This document shows positions 8,175 through 15,838 of a DNA stretch of 64,000 nucleotides, one piece after another (the stretch's first letter is position 1; each line of letters starts with the position of its first letter). The stretch spans positions 1 to 64,000 of the forward strand of contig NZ_JNXE01000031.1 of the NCBI RefSeq assembly GCF_000716605.1. The letters are read 5' to 3'. The notes beneath the pieces were generated by a model, which made no database searches, was not told the origin of the DNA, and worked only from the letters and a program-made list of their open reading frames with translations. The position numbers were made by a program, and so were the translations under genes. Source of the stretch: Streptomyces sp. NRRL F-525 (GTDB lineage: Bacteria; Actinomycetota; Actinomycetes; Streptomycetales; Streptomycetaceae).

Positions 8175-8569
8175 CCCGCTGGTGCGTGCCTGCAACTCGT
8201 CAGCGTCATGCCAAACCGTCCAACCGGCTGGTCATGTGAACTGCATTAAAGGGACGTGGGGTATCGGTCCTGGAAGTTTCCTCGACACCGGCCCATGCGA
8301 ATGGCACCGGACTGCGCATAGGTCGGTGGAGCGGCTTTGGGGTGGCGCTGCTTTGGCGCGAGTGATCATGGCTCCGTAAAGCCGTGGAGCCGACCGCCCC
8401 AGCCACGAGGTACCCCTTCTCTGGCACCAAGCGGCTGCATGCTTGGAGCGCGGCACGGACGCCGGCCGGGCTGGAGCGGGGCGGAGACAGGAGCGCAGGC
8501 CCGGCCGGGGGCCGGGCCGCGCGCGGGGAGCGGAGCGAGCCGCCTTGAACCAGTAGAGAAGGTTGTTAC
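8175..8569. other. gene-free GC-rich spacer at the left of the AICE
   Basis: No credible gene is seen in this 395-bp stretch. Its right part (about 8450-8550) is extremely GC-rich with repeated GGCCGG and GGAGCGG strings and could form secondary structure. The left border of the integrative element probably falls in or near here. I searched by eye for a copy of the tRNA-Gly 3' end in the same orientation as at 18574 and found none. Confidence 0.4.
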
Positions 8570-8794
8570 TCAGTCGGCGCTTGGGGCGGCTGTGATGCTG
8601 CGGGACTGTGCTGCGGCTCGTTGAAGTGCGTCGGCTATCTGGTCGGCGGCATCGGCGGACAAGAGGATCTCTTGGGTCCACAGAATCGAGAGCCTGATGT
8701 CACCGTTGAGCAGGTTGGTGGCGACGTCGACTTCAGTGCCGTTGCCGGTGACGTCGTGCACGTTGAGGTCCCGATCGCTGCTGTAGGCACTCAT
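8570..8794 (-). CDS. small hypothetical protein coupled to DUF1152 gene
   Basis: The ATG at 8794 overlaps the TGA of the upstream DUF1152 gene as ATGA, a typical sign of translational coupling, and gives 74 residues. The protein is soluble, with a beta-rich first half and an A-A-D-Q-I-A-D-A-L-Q-R helix near the end. I do not recognise a family. A longer frame starts at 8839 but would overlap the neighbour by 49 bp. Confidence 0.5.
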   Translation of the reverse strand: MSAYSSDRDLNVHDVTGNGTEVDVATNLLNGDIRLSILWTQEILLSADAADQIADALQRAAAQSRSITAAPSAD

Positions 8795-9909
8795 GGTGTC
8801 CGGCTCGGCTTCTGGGGGCCATCGGCCGTAATGCTCCACAACGGGGCTGCGTATTGCTCCGGGTGGCTGTGGAGGAGCAGTTGGCGCAGGTCATCGCGCT
8901 GTGAGCCGTCGAGGTTCAAGACCTCGGTGAGGTGGCGGAACGTCGTGTGGGTGACTCCGCGGCTTCGTGCTTCGGCCTCGAATTGGGCCAGCTGTGGCAG
9001 TACTGAGCCAGCGTCGAGCTTCGCCGGCTGTTGCTCCTTGAGCCAAAGGGCCTTGTTGCGCTCGTAGTCGATTTCCGAGAAGCCGCAGACTTCGCGGCTC
9101 AGGGCCTCTGCCTCGTCCAGGGTGGTTGTCGCCATGATGGTGCGGGCCAACTCGTTGCGGCTCAGGGCCTCGTCCAGGTCGACTTCGTGGACGGTCGGGC
9201 TCTCGTCGGTGAGAGGGATGGGAAGTCCCGCGTCCCGGACCTCGCACGTGCCCCGTACACCTCGGGCTGTTGCAGCGAGCATCCCGGTTGCTTCGGAGGG
9301 GTGCCACTCCAGGACCGAGCCGATCGGTTCCACGTCCTTCGCGGTGAACGTGTGGACCACTGGACCGAGCAAGCCGCGCAAATCCTCGTGTGACAGCTCG
9401 CCGTCCAGGCCGGGGCCTGCGACCAACAGCCGTATCGGCGCGTTCACTTGGCCGCATGCTGCCAGCGTCAAGGAGTCGGCGAGAGGGCTTTTCAGCGTCG
9501 GTTCGCCGCCTCGGGCCAGCACGTCGCCGCCTACGTCCAAGAGGTCGATTGTGGTCGGCTGCAAGTGGGTGAGCAGTTCTTCGACTTGGCGCGTGACACC
9601 CTCGGCGCCGTGCCGCGGGTCGATCAACGCGATTGTGTGCGGGAGTTCCCAGGCGAGCCGGGGGAGCGTCGAACCTGCCGGAGCGATGGGGCGGGCCTCC
9701 GCCGGCACCTTCCGGACGGCAGGGGTGATCACTTCGAGGCCGGTGAAGTCGTCGGCGCTTCTTGGGCCCGGTATCGGGTCGATCAGCAAGCGGTCCCACG
9801 CGTAGGTGAGGATCACCGCCTGGTCCCCGTCGCCGTAGAGGGCGGCGTCAAGCATTGCGGCGGCGACTGCGTCGCCCCCTCCTCCTGCTGCGACGATCAA
9901 CCGCGTCAT
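8791..9909 (-). CDS. DUF1152 domain protein
   Basis: 372 residues from ATG 9909. It begins M-T-R-L-I-V-A-A-G-G-G-G-D-A, the glycine-rich opening typical of DUF1152 proteins, whose function is unknown. A second conserved segment is L-L-D-V-G-G-D-V-L-A-R-G-G-E, about residues 145-158. The glycine-rich loop next to a strand suggests nucleotide or metabolite binding, which is inference. It is divergent from a GntR regulator, and the gap between them holds a palindrome that could control both. A GTG start at 9942 is possible but would run into that operator region. Confidence 0.7.
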   Translation of the reverse strand: MTRLIVAAGGGGDAVAAAMLDAALYGDGDQAVILTYAWDRLLIDPIPGPRSADDFTGLEVITPAVRKVPAEARPIAPAGSTLPRLAWELPHTIALIDPRHGAEGVTRQVEELLTHLQPTTIDLLDVGGDVLARGGEPTLKSPLADSLTLAACGQVNAPIRLLVAGPGLDGELSHEDLRGLLGPVVHTFTAKDVEPIGSVLEWHPSEATGMLAATARGVRGTCEVRDAGLPIPLTDESPTVHEVDLDEALSRNELARTIMATTTLDEAEALSREVCGFSEIDYERNKALWLKEQQPAKLDAGSVLPQLAQFEAEARSRGVTHTTFRHLTEVLNLDGSQRDDLRQLLLHSHPEQYAAPLWSITADGPQKPSRTP

Positions 9910-9951
9910 GGGCCCAAGCGTACGGGGTCGGTCCTTGACCACTCGCTCTAT

Positions 9952-9974
9952 AGTGGCTAGAGGCTATAGCCACT
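9952..9974. promoter_or_regulatory. GntR operator candidate 1
   Basis: AGTGGCT and AGCCACT form a perfect 7-bp inverted repeat around nine bases in the gap between the DUF1152 gene and the divergent GntR gene. The same half-site recurs twice at 10768-10808, so the adjacent GntR protein is the likely binder and may repress itself. Confidence 0.6.
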
Positions 9975-9990
9975 TGGACGAGGAGGGGAC

Positions 9991-10731
9991 ATGCCTCAGA
10001 TTGAGGAGGCTCAGCCGAAGTATCTCCAGATCGCGCACTTCATCCGTGATCAGATCCTTCGGGGTGACCTACGGCCGGGGGACGAGGTTCCTTCGGAGCG
10101 GCAGTTGGCGGTGAGTTGGAAGGTGTCCCGGCCGACGGCGGCGCGGTCGTTGGAGGCGCTGAGCCATCAGGGACTCGTAGAGAAGCGGCAGGGGTCCGGC
10201 ACGTATGTGCGGAGCCTTGAAGTGAACCGTCGTGCGCGGGAGTTGTACGGACGAGCCCGGCAGACCGGAAAGATCTACACGTCCGGTGAGTATGCGGTGA
10301 TCACGTCGGCCGGGTGGCTGGACGCGCCGGATCACGTTGCTGAGGCGTTGGGCCTGGTGAAGGATCGGCGGGCCGTGCATCGTCGGCGTGTCACCAACAA
10401 CCAGGACGGGCCGCTCTCGCTGTCCACTTCGTGGTTCGCGCCGGACGTCGGGCAGCGGGCGCCCAAGCTGCTGGAGCCGGAGCGAATCCAGGAGGGCACC
10501 CTGATGTACGTCGAGAACTCGACGGGACGGCAGGGGAGTTACGCGGAGGATCGCATGTGCGCCAGGCCCGGGACGGAGGAGGAGGTGGCTGACCTTCAAC
10601 TTGAGCCCGGCTCTGCGGTGTTGGTCGTGCATCACGTCGTCTTCGACCTCCAGGACCGGCCGTTGGAGTTCGCCGAAGCCACCTATCCGCCGCACCGCTG
10701 GGCGTTCGAGCAGGGGTATCCGCTCACCTGA
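9991..10731 (+). CDS. GntR-family regulator (UTRA type)
   Basis: 246 residues. The N-terminal 70 residues form a GntR winged helix: P-K-Y-L-Q-I-A, P-G-D-E-V-P-S-E-R-Q-L, V-S-R-P-T-A-A-R-S-L and a G-S-G-T-Y-V wing end. A UTRA-like ligand domain follows from about 90 to 240. In AICEs such proteins, the KorSA class, repress transfer and replication genes, and the second GntR gene at 11532 shows this one is not alone. Palindromes of one sequence type flank the gene on both sides, suggesting control of itself and of the small operon downstream. Confidence 0.85.
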   Translation: MPQIEEAQPKYLQIAHFIRDQILRGDLRPGDEVPSERQLAVSWKVSRPTAARSLEALSHQGLVEKRQGSGTYVRSLEVNRRARELYGRARQTGKIYTSGEYAVITSAGWLDAPDHVAEALGLVKDRRAVHRRRVTNNQDGPLSLSTSWFAPDVGQRAPKLLEPERIQEGTLMYVENSTGRQGSYAEDRMCARPGTEEEVADLQLEPGSAVLVVHHVVFDLQDRPLEFAEATYPPHRWAFEQGYPLT

Positions 10732-10767
10732 TAGTGCGTCACTTCGCTGAATCGCTTGCGCGCTGCA

Positions 10768-10808
10768 AGTGGCTAATGCCACTATCCAGTAAGTGGCTAA
10801 GGCCACTT
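10768..10808. promoter_or_regulatory. GntR operator candidates 2 and 3
   Basis: Two palindromes lie in tandem: AGTGGC-TAAT-GCCACT at 10768-10783 and AAGTGGC-TAAG-GCCACTT at 10791-10808. They share the AGTGGC half-site with the palindrome at 9952 and sit just upstream of the small zinc-finger gene, so they probably control the 10828-11445 operon. Confidence 0.6.
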
Positions 10809-10827
10809 GATCGGAAGGGGGCACGGA

Positions 10828-11001
10828 GTGACGAGTCAGCGGCCGGATCAGGGAGCGCGCTCACCTTGCCGGAGTTGTCGGGGGCGTGGGTGGAAGCGCG
10901 TCGGTTCGCGCACGTCCCTGACGCTCGCCGCTGCTGCTGACCGCACCCGTGCCACATCGAAGCGGCGCTGCCTCGACTGCGACGGCAGCGGCAAGGAGTA
11001 G
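10828..11001 (+). CDS. small CxxCxGxG zinc-finger protein
   Basis: 57 residues starting at GTG 10828, which follows AAGGGGG at good distance. The first half has C-R-S-C-R-G-R-G and the end has C-L-D-C-D-G-S-G-K-E, two CxxCxGxG knuckles like those of the DnaJ cysteine-rich domain, joined by a basic and alanine-rich linker. It probably binds one zinc ion. Function is unknown. It ends 6 bp before the anti-sigma-like ATPase gene, so they form one operon, with two palindromic operators upstream. Confidence 0.6.
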   Translation: MTSQRPDQGARSPCRSCRGRGWKRVGSRTSLTLAAAADRTRATSKRRCLDCDGSGKE

Positions 11002-11007
11002 ACGCGG

Positions 11008-11445
11008 ATGACTTACGCGATCGACCACCACCCCTCTGAGGGCTCACCGCGACTCGGCGCGATGAGCTTGCATCCGGCTCCGGAGTCCGTCCCCAGGGCC
11101 CGGCGCTGGTTCCGGAAGTTCATCGCCCCGTACAACCCGGCCTGCTCGATCGACGACTGCGCGCTGATGGTCTCGGAACTGGTGACCAACGCCATCCGCT
11201 ACGGGCGGGCCGACGACCCGTGGCTTGTGCGAGTGGAATGGTTCCGGGATGGCGCCTCGCTCCGGGTCGAGGTCCATAACCCCGGATTCCCGGCGAACGT
11301 GCGGTTGCGGCACCCGGACGCGAACGATGCGCACGGGCGCGGGCTGCTGCTGGTCGACTCCATCGCCGAGTCGTGGCACTCCGGGCCCAGTCGCTTCGGC
11401 GGCACGGTCGTCTCCTTCGTAGTGGCCGATGCCTGGCCGGCCTGA
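11008..11445 (+). CDS. HATPase-fold anti-sigma-like regulator
   Basis: 145 residues. The GHKL ATP-binding motifs are clear: S-E-L-V-T-N-A-I-R (N box), E-V-H-N-P-G in place of the usual D-x-G-x-G loop, and H-G-R-G-L-L-L-V-D (G2 box). Streptomyces genomes carry many such stand-alone SpoIIAB/RsbW-like kinases, which usually bind sigma factors or their antagonists. Copies inside AICEs are common. It lies directly after the zinc-finger gene. No partner sigma factor is in the window. Confidence 0.8.
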   Translation: MTYAIDHHPSEGSPRLGAMSLHPAPESVPRARRWFRKFIAPYNPACSIDDCALMVSELVTNAIRYGRADDPWLVRVEWFRDGASLRVEVHNPGFPANVRLRHPDANDAHGRGLLLVDSIAESWHSGPSRFGGTVVSFVVADAWPA

Positions 11446-11531
11446 AGGGGCGCCTGGGTTCTTTTCTATATGCACTGCCGCTAGTCTGGTTGACCAGTTG
11501 ACTTGGCCAATATCGACAGGCGGCGGCGTTG

Positions 11532-12260
11532 ATGGCGTATGACGTGGAGGCACCGAAGTACGTTCGCCTCGCGCAGACCCTTCAGGGGCGCATCGAGGAC
11601 GGCACATACGCCCCCGGAACCCGCGTGCCCAGTGAAAACCAACTGGTGCAGGCTTTCGGAATGTCCCGCCCGACCGTCGTCCGGGCCCTGGAGCTGCTGA
11701 AGCGTGATGGCTGGCTGGAGTCGCGGCAGGGGTACGGCACGATCGTGCGCGGGCGTCCTGCTGTGGTCGAGAAGAGGGATCGCCGGGGGACTGAAGCGCT
11801 CACGCGGGATGAGTCTCGTGCTTTGGGGCGCCTGGTTGAGGTTGGCCGTGTCCCCGTTCCGGCGCGCGTCGCCAGTGTGCTTGGGCTGCCGAAGCGCGCC
11901 AAGGTTCTCGTACGCCGGTTCCTGGTCGAGGAGGACGGCGAACCCGTCGAGCTGGTCTCGTCGTACTTCCCCGCCGGCCTGATCGAGGGCACCGACCTGG
12001 AGAGTGCCACCCCCTTGAGTGGTGGTACCCGTGCGCACTTGGAAACACGGAAGAAGCTCCGCTTCGACCATGTGACGGAACGGGTCTCAGCTCGGTTGCC
12101 CGAGCGCGACGAGGCTGAGCTTCTGGAAGTCCCGGACGGCGTGCCGGTCCTCAGTGTCCTGGTGGTCGCGTGTGATGCCTCCGGGCAAGCGCTACAGGTC
12201 TCTGACGTCCTACTTCCTGCCGATCGGCAGGAGTTGGAAGACACCTATCGCCTGAACTGA
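11532..12260 (+). CDS. GntR-family regulator, KorSA-like
   Basis: 242 residues from ATG 11532. The GntR helix-turn-helix occupies about residues 8-75 (P-K-Y-V-R-L-A-Q, V-P-S-E-N-Q-L, M-S-R-P-T-V-V-R-A-L, G-Y-G-T-I-V), and a UTRA effector domain covers about 90-240. Its position just before the transfer genes matches KorSA of pSAM2, which represses the transfer and activation functions. TTGACTTG-type palindromes are found on both sides (near 11490-11512 and at 12301-12359), different from those around the first GntR gene, so the two regulators probably read different operators. Confidence 0.85.
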   Translation: MAYDVEAPKYVRLAQTLQGRIEDGTYAPGTRVPSENQLVQAFGMSRPTVVRALELLKRDGWLESRQGYGTIVRGRPAVVEKRDRRGTEALTRDESRALGRLVEVGRVPVPARVASVLGLPKRAKVLVRRFLVEEDGEPVELVSSYFPAGLIEGTDLESATPLSGGTRAHLETRKKLRFDHVTERVSARLPERDEAELLEVPDGVPVLSVLVVACDASGQALQVSDVLLPADRQELEDTYRLN

Positions 12261-12300
12261 GCCCTGTCTGGGGCCAGTTGCCTGAGATTTCCACGCCTCA

Positions 12301-12359
12301 TTGACTTGACAAGTCAACTTGTCATCTCTAACTTCGAACTTGCTAAGTCAACTTGTCAG
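12301..12359. promoter_or_regulatory. operator cluster before the transfer operon
   Basis: A perfect palindrome, TTGACTTG-A-CAAGTCAA, spans 12301-12317. An overlapping GACAAGT-CA-ACTTGTC spans 12308-12323, and a further half-copy AAGTCAACTTGTC lies near 12345-12357. They precede the first gene of the transfer operon and resemble the TTGAC-containing site before the KorSA-like gene, so repression by that protein is likely. Confidence 0.6.
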
Positions 12360-12394
12360 GTGGCGAGTTGATCGAACCTGAAGGAGAACTCTCT

Positions 12395-12751
12395 GTGCGT
12401 GTAATCCGAGTTGACGCCGCGTCCGCCACGATCCTTCTCACCGAAGCCCCGGCACCGAAGGTGCGCGACCGGCAGACCGGTGAGATCGCGAAGGACACCG
12501 TGAGCGGCGAGGCGCTCATGACCGTTGGCGTCGTCTTCATCGACGAGGGGGACTCGTCGATCATCCAGGTCACCATTCCTGAAAGCGGTGTGACGGAGGG
12601 CCTGACCGTTGGCGCTCCGGTGTCCCTGCCGGGCCTCATCGCCCGGCCGTGGGAGAGCGTGTTCAACGGCCAGCAGCGGCACGGCATCGCCTACCGCGCG
12701 ACTGCGATCGCACCGGGTGCCTTCCCGGTTCCGGTCGCTCAGGCGGGTTGA
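12395..12751 (+). CDS. conserved AICE protein before traSA (SCO3933-like)
   Basis: 118 residues from GTG 12395, which follows AAGGAGAA. It is soluble, beta-rich, with a P-G-L-I-A-R-P-W-E turn near residue 85. Proteins of this kind regularly stand directly before the FtsK-like transfer gene in Streptomyces integrative elements and are annotated as SCO3933-family regulatory proteins. Molecular role is unknown. Its stop is 5 bp before the next start, so it is the first gene of the transfer operon under the palindrome cluster. Confidence 0.65.
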   Translation: MRVIRVDAASATILLTEAPAPKVRDRQTGEIAKDTVSGEALMTVGVVFIDEGDSSIIQVTIPESGVTEGLTVGAPVSLPGLIARPWESVFNGQQRHGIAYRATAIAPGAFPVPVAQAG

Positions 12752-12756
12752 TCACC

Positions 12757-14130
12757 GTGACGGATCTGATCACGTTCGCCGAGTTGGGTGGGTCGCTCGC
12801 TGCGATAGGCGGCGCGGCCTACGCCCGGCATGCCCACCCGGCGGCGTACTGGTCCACGGTCGGGCTGCCGCTCTCGGTGGCCCGGCTACTGGCCTCGTAC
12901 TCCTCGACCATGGACGCCTGCGGGCTGACCGTCGAGCCGTCTCGCTGGCGGGCCTTGGCCGTCCGGGCCACTACCAGGCGGGAGGTGCGACCGGTTCCCC
13001 CGCGTCGGGGAATGATCCGGCCGACTTCGACGGGGCTCCGGGTTCGGCTGCGGCTGGCCCCGGGGCAGGAACCGGCGGATGTGGCAGCGTCAGTCGAACG
13101 GCTGCGGCACGCATGGGGAGTTCACGCCGTGCACGTACGGGACGTCAAGCCTGGAGTCGTCGAACTTCGGCTGATCGGCTTCGATGTGCTGCGCAAGGTG
13201 CGGATGCCGCGCCGCGTCGAGAGCGGGTTTCTCCGGGTGCCGGTGGCGCTACGGGAGGACGCGACCGCGTTCGTCCGTGACTACCGCGCCGTACCGCACG
13301 AACTCGTCCTCGGCGCCACGCTGTCCGGCAAGTCCATGTACCTCCGACACCTCATCTCCGGCCTCGCGGCCCAGTCCGTCGCCCTGGTCGGCATTGACTG
13401 CAAGCGCGGCGTCGAACTGGCGCCCTTCGCCTCGCGGCTCTCCGCACTGGCCACCGACCCTGACGAAGCAGCCAAGTTGCTGCCGGTCCTGGTCAAGGAG
13501 ATGGAGGATCGCTACGACCTGATCAAGGCCCGGCAGGGCATCGCCCCCAACACCCCCGACGAGGAGATCACTTCAGACATCTGGGGCCTGCCCGAGAGCG
13601 AACGCCCGGCTCCCATCGTGCTGTTCGTCGACGAGGTGGCCGAACTCTTCCTTGTCGCCACCCGCAAGGACGAGGAACGGCGCGACGAGATGGTCACCCA
13701 GCTCATCCGGCTTGCCCAGCTCGGCCGCGCGGCCGGCATCTACCTGGAGGTGTGCGGCCAGCGCTTCGGCGCCGAACTCGGCAAGGGTGCCACCATGCTC
13801 CGCGCCCAGCTCACCGGCCGCGTCTGCCACCGCGTCAACGATGAAGCCTCCGCCAAAATGGGACTCGGCGACATCGCGCCCGAAGCGGTCTACGCGGCCT
13901 GTTCCATCGCCCCCGAGTTGCCTGGCCTCGCCGTCGTCGGTGACACCTCCGGCGGCTGGTCACGCATCCGTACCCCCTACCTGTCCCTCGCTGGCGCTTC
14001 GGCTCTCTGCCGTGAGTCGGCGCACCTCGCCCCGGACGTTCCTGCGCTTGCGTCCTTCCGGCCGTACGTCCCGCCCGTGCCTGTAGCAGCCTCGGGAACG
14101 GCTGTTGCTCCCCACCCGGTCGCCGAGTAG
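12757..14130 (+). CDS. FtsK/SpoIIIE-like conjugal transfer ATPase (TraSA type)
   Basis: 457 residues from GTG 12757. The Walker A loop reads G-A-T-L-S-G-K-S (about residues 187-194), a variant seen in mycelial transfer proteins, and Walker B is P-I-V-L-F-V-D-E-V-A-E-L. A short hydrophobic segment near residues 12-45 would anchor it in the membrane. Such proteins form hexameric pores and pump double-stranded element DNA between hyphae, without a relaxase. The C-terminus is proline-rich and lacks an obvious long gamma-like winged helix. It is followed by spread genes, as in pSAM2. Confidence 0.88.
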   Translation: MTDLITFAELGGSLAAIGGAAYARHAHPAAYWSTVGLPLSVARLLASYSSTMDACGLTVEPSRWRALAVRATTRREVRPVPPRRGMIRPTSTGLRVRLRLAPGQEPADVAASVERLRHAWGVHAVHVRDVKPGVVELRLIGFDVLRKVRMPRRVESGFLRVPVALREDATAFVRDYRAVPHELVLGATLSGKSMYLRHLISGLAAQSVALVGIDCKRGVELAPFASRLSALATDPDEAAKLLPVLVKEMEDRYDLIKARQGIAPNTPDEEITSDIWGLPESERPAPIVLFVDEVAELFLVATRKDEERRDEMVTQLIRLAQLGRAAGIYLEVCGQRFGAELGKGATMLRAQLTGRVCHRVNDEASAKMGLGDIAPEAVYAACSIAPELPGLAVVGDTSGGWSRIRTPYLSLAGASALCRESAHLAPDVPALASFRPYVPPVPVAASGTAVAPHPVAE

Positions 14131-14213
14131 CTCCTTCCGAACCATCGGCCGGCGCGGCCGTCCCGCGCCAAGTCCCTACCCCTGCCATGTCTGGAACCGG
14201 AAGGAGCGCCGCC

Positions 14214-14801
14214 GTGCGTGCCTTGCCCGTCCGCCCCGACGCCGTACTCGTCCAAGCTCTGATCGCCGCTGCACTGTCCTTCGCCCACCTTCACGACCTG
14301 GCCGCCGCTGCTGGACAGAACGGCTGGAAAGCCTGGGCCTACCCGGTCTCCGTCGACCTGTTGTTGGTCGCGGCCTGGCGGAGACTGCGCTCCGGTGGTT
14401 CGAAAGCGGCTGGCTGGTGCTGGTTCCTGGTCGCACTGACCACGTCGCTCGGCGCCAACATCGCCACGGCCGGGCTGCTCGACCTGGACGCCGTACCGGC
14501 TTGGTTGCGCATCCTCGTCGCCGGATGGCCTGCCGTTGCCTTCCTCGGCGGAACGCTCCTCGCCCATGGCTCGAACGACGTTTCCGAGCCGCAAGCACCT
14601 CCGGCCGAACTGCCGACCGCGGAACTCGAAACCGCTCCGCCGTCGACAACTCCCTTTCCGCCCGCCCTCGTCGCCCACGCCCGCAAGGTCGCCGACGAAC
14701 ACCAGGCCCGGACGGGAGCACCGATCGACACCCCGACCCTTCGTGCTCGGCTCGGCGTCCCGCTGCCGCTCGCCGAAGCCATCGCCGCCCAACTCACCTG
14801 A
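14214..14801 (+). CDS. DUF2637 membrane protein, SpdB-like
   Basis: 195 residues. GTG 14214 has AAGGAG eight bases upstream and is preferred to ATG 14187. Three to four hydrophobic helices fill the first 115 residues (V-L-V-Q-A-L-I-A-A-A-L-S-F, P-V-S-V-D-L-L-L-V-A-A, A-N-I-A-T-A-G-L-L, and a valine- and glycine-rich last one). A proline-rich linker and a helical soluble tail follow. DUF2637 proteins behind the transfer ATPase are thought to help spread the element within the recipient mycelium after transfer. Confidence 0.75.
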   Translation: MRALPVRPDAVLVQALIAAALSFAHLHDLAAAAGQNGWKAWAYPVSVDLLLVAAWRRLRSGGSKAAGWCWFLVALTTSLGANIATAGLLDLDAVPAWLRILVAGWPAVAFLGGTLLAHGSNDVSEPQAPPAELPTAELETAPPSTTPFPPALVAHARKVADEHQARTGAPIDTPTLRARLGVPLPLAEAIAAQLT

Positions 14802-14821
14802 ACCCAGGAGCACTTCCACTC

Positions 14822-15022
14822 ATGCGTCCGTCCACGCTCCGCGCGCTGAACCGCGCTGCCGAGCTGACCCGCCAGAACCGCCTCACCGAAGCAATGCTCA
14901 TCGCCGAACCCGTGATCCTCATCGCCGACGACGTCGAGGGCGAGGAGATCCGGCGGTGGCTGCTCGACCACGTCGCCGACTTCACCGGCGAGAACCACGA
15001 CGACCCGAAGGAACTGCCCTGA
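14822..15022 (+). CDS. small AICE protein, unknown function
   Basis: 66 residues, ATG at 14822 after CAGGAG. The protein is acidic and helical: a basic start R-P-S-T-L-R-A-L-N-R and an acid-rich end with E-N-H-D-D-P-K-E-L-P. It has no membrane segment. The stop codon overlaps the next start as TGATG, so it is coupled to the downstream transfer protein gene. Equivalent small genes occur at this place in related elements, but no function is known. Confidence 0.6.
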   Translation: MRPSTLRALNRAAELTRQNRLTEAMLIAEPVILIADDVEGEEIRRWLLDHVADFTGENHDDPKELP

Positions 15023-15213
15023 TGACCGCCAACCCTCGTTTCCGCCGGGTCGTCCGGATCGGCCCCGTCCAGGTCGCCACGTACAACGACGACCGTGGCC
15101 GCGAAAAGCACATCGCCGCCTGCACCGCCCCGCGTTGCGGTGCCTCCGTCGACTACGACAGCCGTGCCGCCGCCGAACTAGCTGCTCGCACCCACCGCTG
15201 TCGCGTCCGCTGA
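15022..15213 (+). CDS. mobile element transfer protein
   Basis: 63 residues, starting in the TGATG overlap with the previous gene. The sequence F-R-R-V-V-R-I-G-P-V-Q-V-A-T-Y and the later C-T-A-P-R-C-G, with a third cysteine near the C-terminus, match the small family annotated as mobile element transfer protein in AICEs. The cysteines may bind zinc. It is basic, lacks a signal peptide, and lies within the spread-gene operon. Confidence 0.7.
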   Translation: MTANPRFRRVVRIGPVQVATYNDDRGREKHIAACTAPRCGASVDYDSRAAAELAARTHRCRVR

Positions 15214-15222
15214 GGAGATCCC

Positions 15223-15417
15223 GTGACTGTCTCTCTCCCACTCGTCTTCGTCCTGGGCGTCATCGCCTGGGCCGCGATCAAGTTCCTCGGCGTGCGCATG
15301 TGGGTCGCCGTCGTGATCGCTCTGTTCGGCTTCTGGCTCTCGCACACCTTCCTCGCCCCCGCGATCGAGACCGGCACCCGCACTGGGGTCGGCGTCGTCG
15401 ACGGCACTGGCAAGTGA
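15223..15417 (+). CDS. small double-helix membrane protein (Spd type)
   Basis: 64 residues from GTG 15223. Two membrane helices fill residues 4-45 with only a short loop containing Arg25, leaving a polar glycine-rich tail. Small membrane proteins of this kind between traSA and repSA are needed for spreading of pSAM2-like elements through septa, and the exact role of each is not known. It lies 9 bp after the preceding gene. Confidence 0.6.
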   Translation: MTVSLPLVFVLGVIAWAAIKFLGVRMWVAVVIALFGFWLSHTFLAPAIETGTRTGVGVVDGTGK

Positions 15418-15431
15418 CAAGGAGGCACACC

Positions 15432-15686
15432 GTGTTGTTCCGCCCGCAGCTCCCCGAAACCCTGCACCCGCGTACGACGATCACCGCGCACCACCAGGCC
15501 CAGAGCCCGGCCCCTGTACCGCCCACCGGTCGCCCGCTCACCCCCTACGTGGGCGCGGTCGTTGCCGTGGTCGTCGTCGGCATCGTCCTCACCGCGTTCC
15601 TGGCGGCCGTCGCCGTCACGGCCGTGTCCGTGGCCATAGCAGCCGTGGTCCTGCGCTCCCTCGTCAGCAACGCCAACAGGCGCTGA
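15432..15686 (+). CDS. SpdD-like spread protein
   Basis: 84 residues from GTG 15432 preceded by GGAGG. A soluble proline- and histidine-containing half is followed by one long hydrophobic stretch rich in Val and Ala (about residues 38-75) and a basic tail. Size, position and the Val/Ala helix fit the SpdD class of AICE spread proteins. It ends the spread operon; 90 bp later the Rep gene begins. Confidence 0.65.
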   Translation: MLFRPQLPETLHPRTTITAHHQAQSPAPVPPTGRPLTPYVGAVVAVVVVGIVLTAFLAAVAVTAVSVAIAAVVLRSLVSNANRR

Positions 15687-15838
15687 CCGGCCGCCGGGGT
15701 GGCAAACGCCGCCAAGCATCCCGCCACCCCGGGGGCCGTCCCTCCCAACCACCGAAACAGCCGAAAGGGACTCCCATCCTTACGCACTCGACCCCGCCCC
15801 CGCTGGCGGAGCTGAGCACCCTCGCCGCCCTGGGCAAC

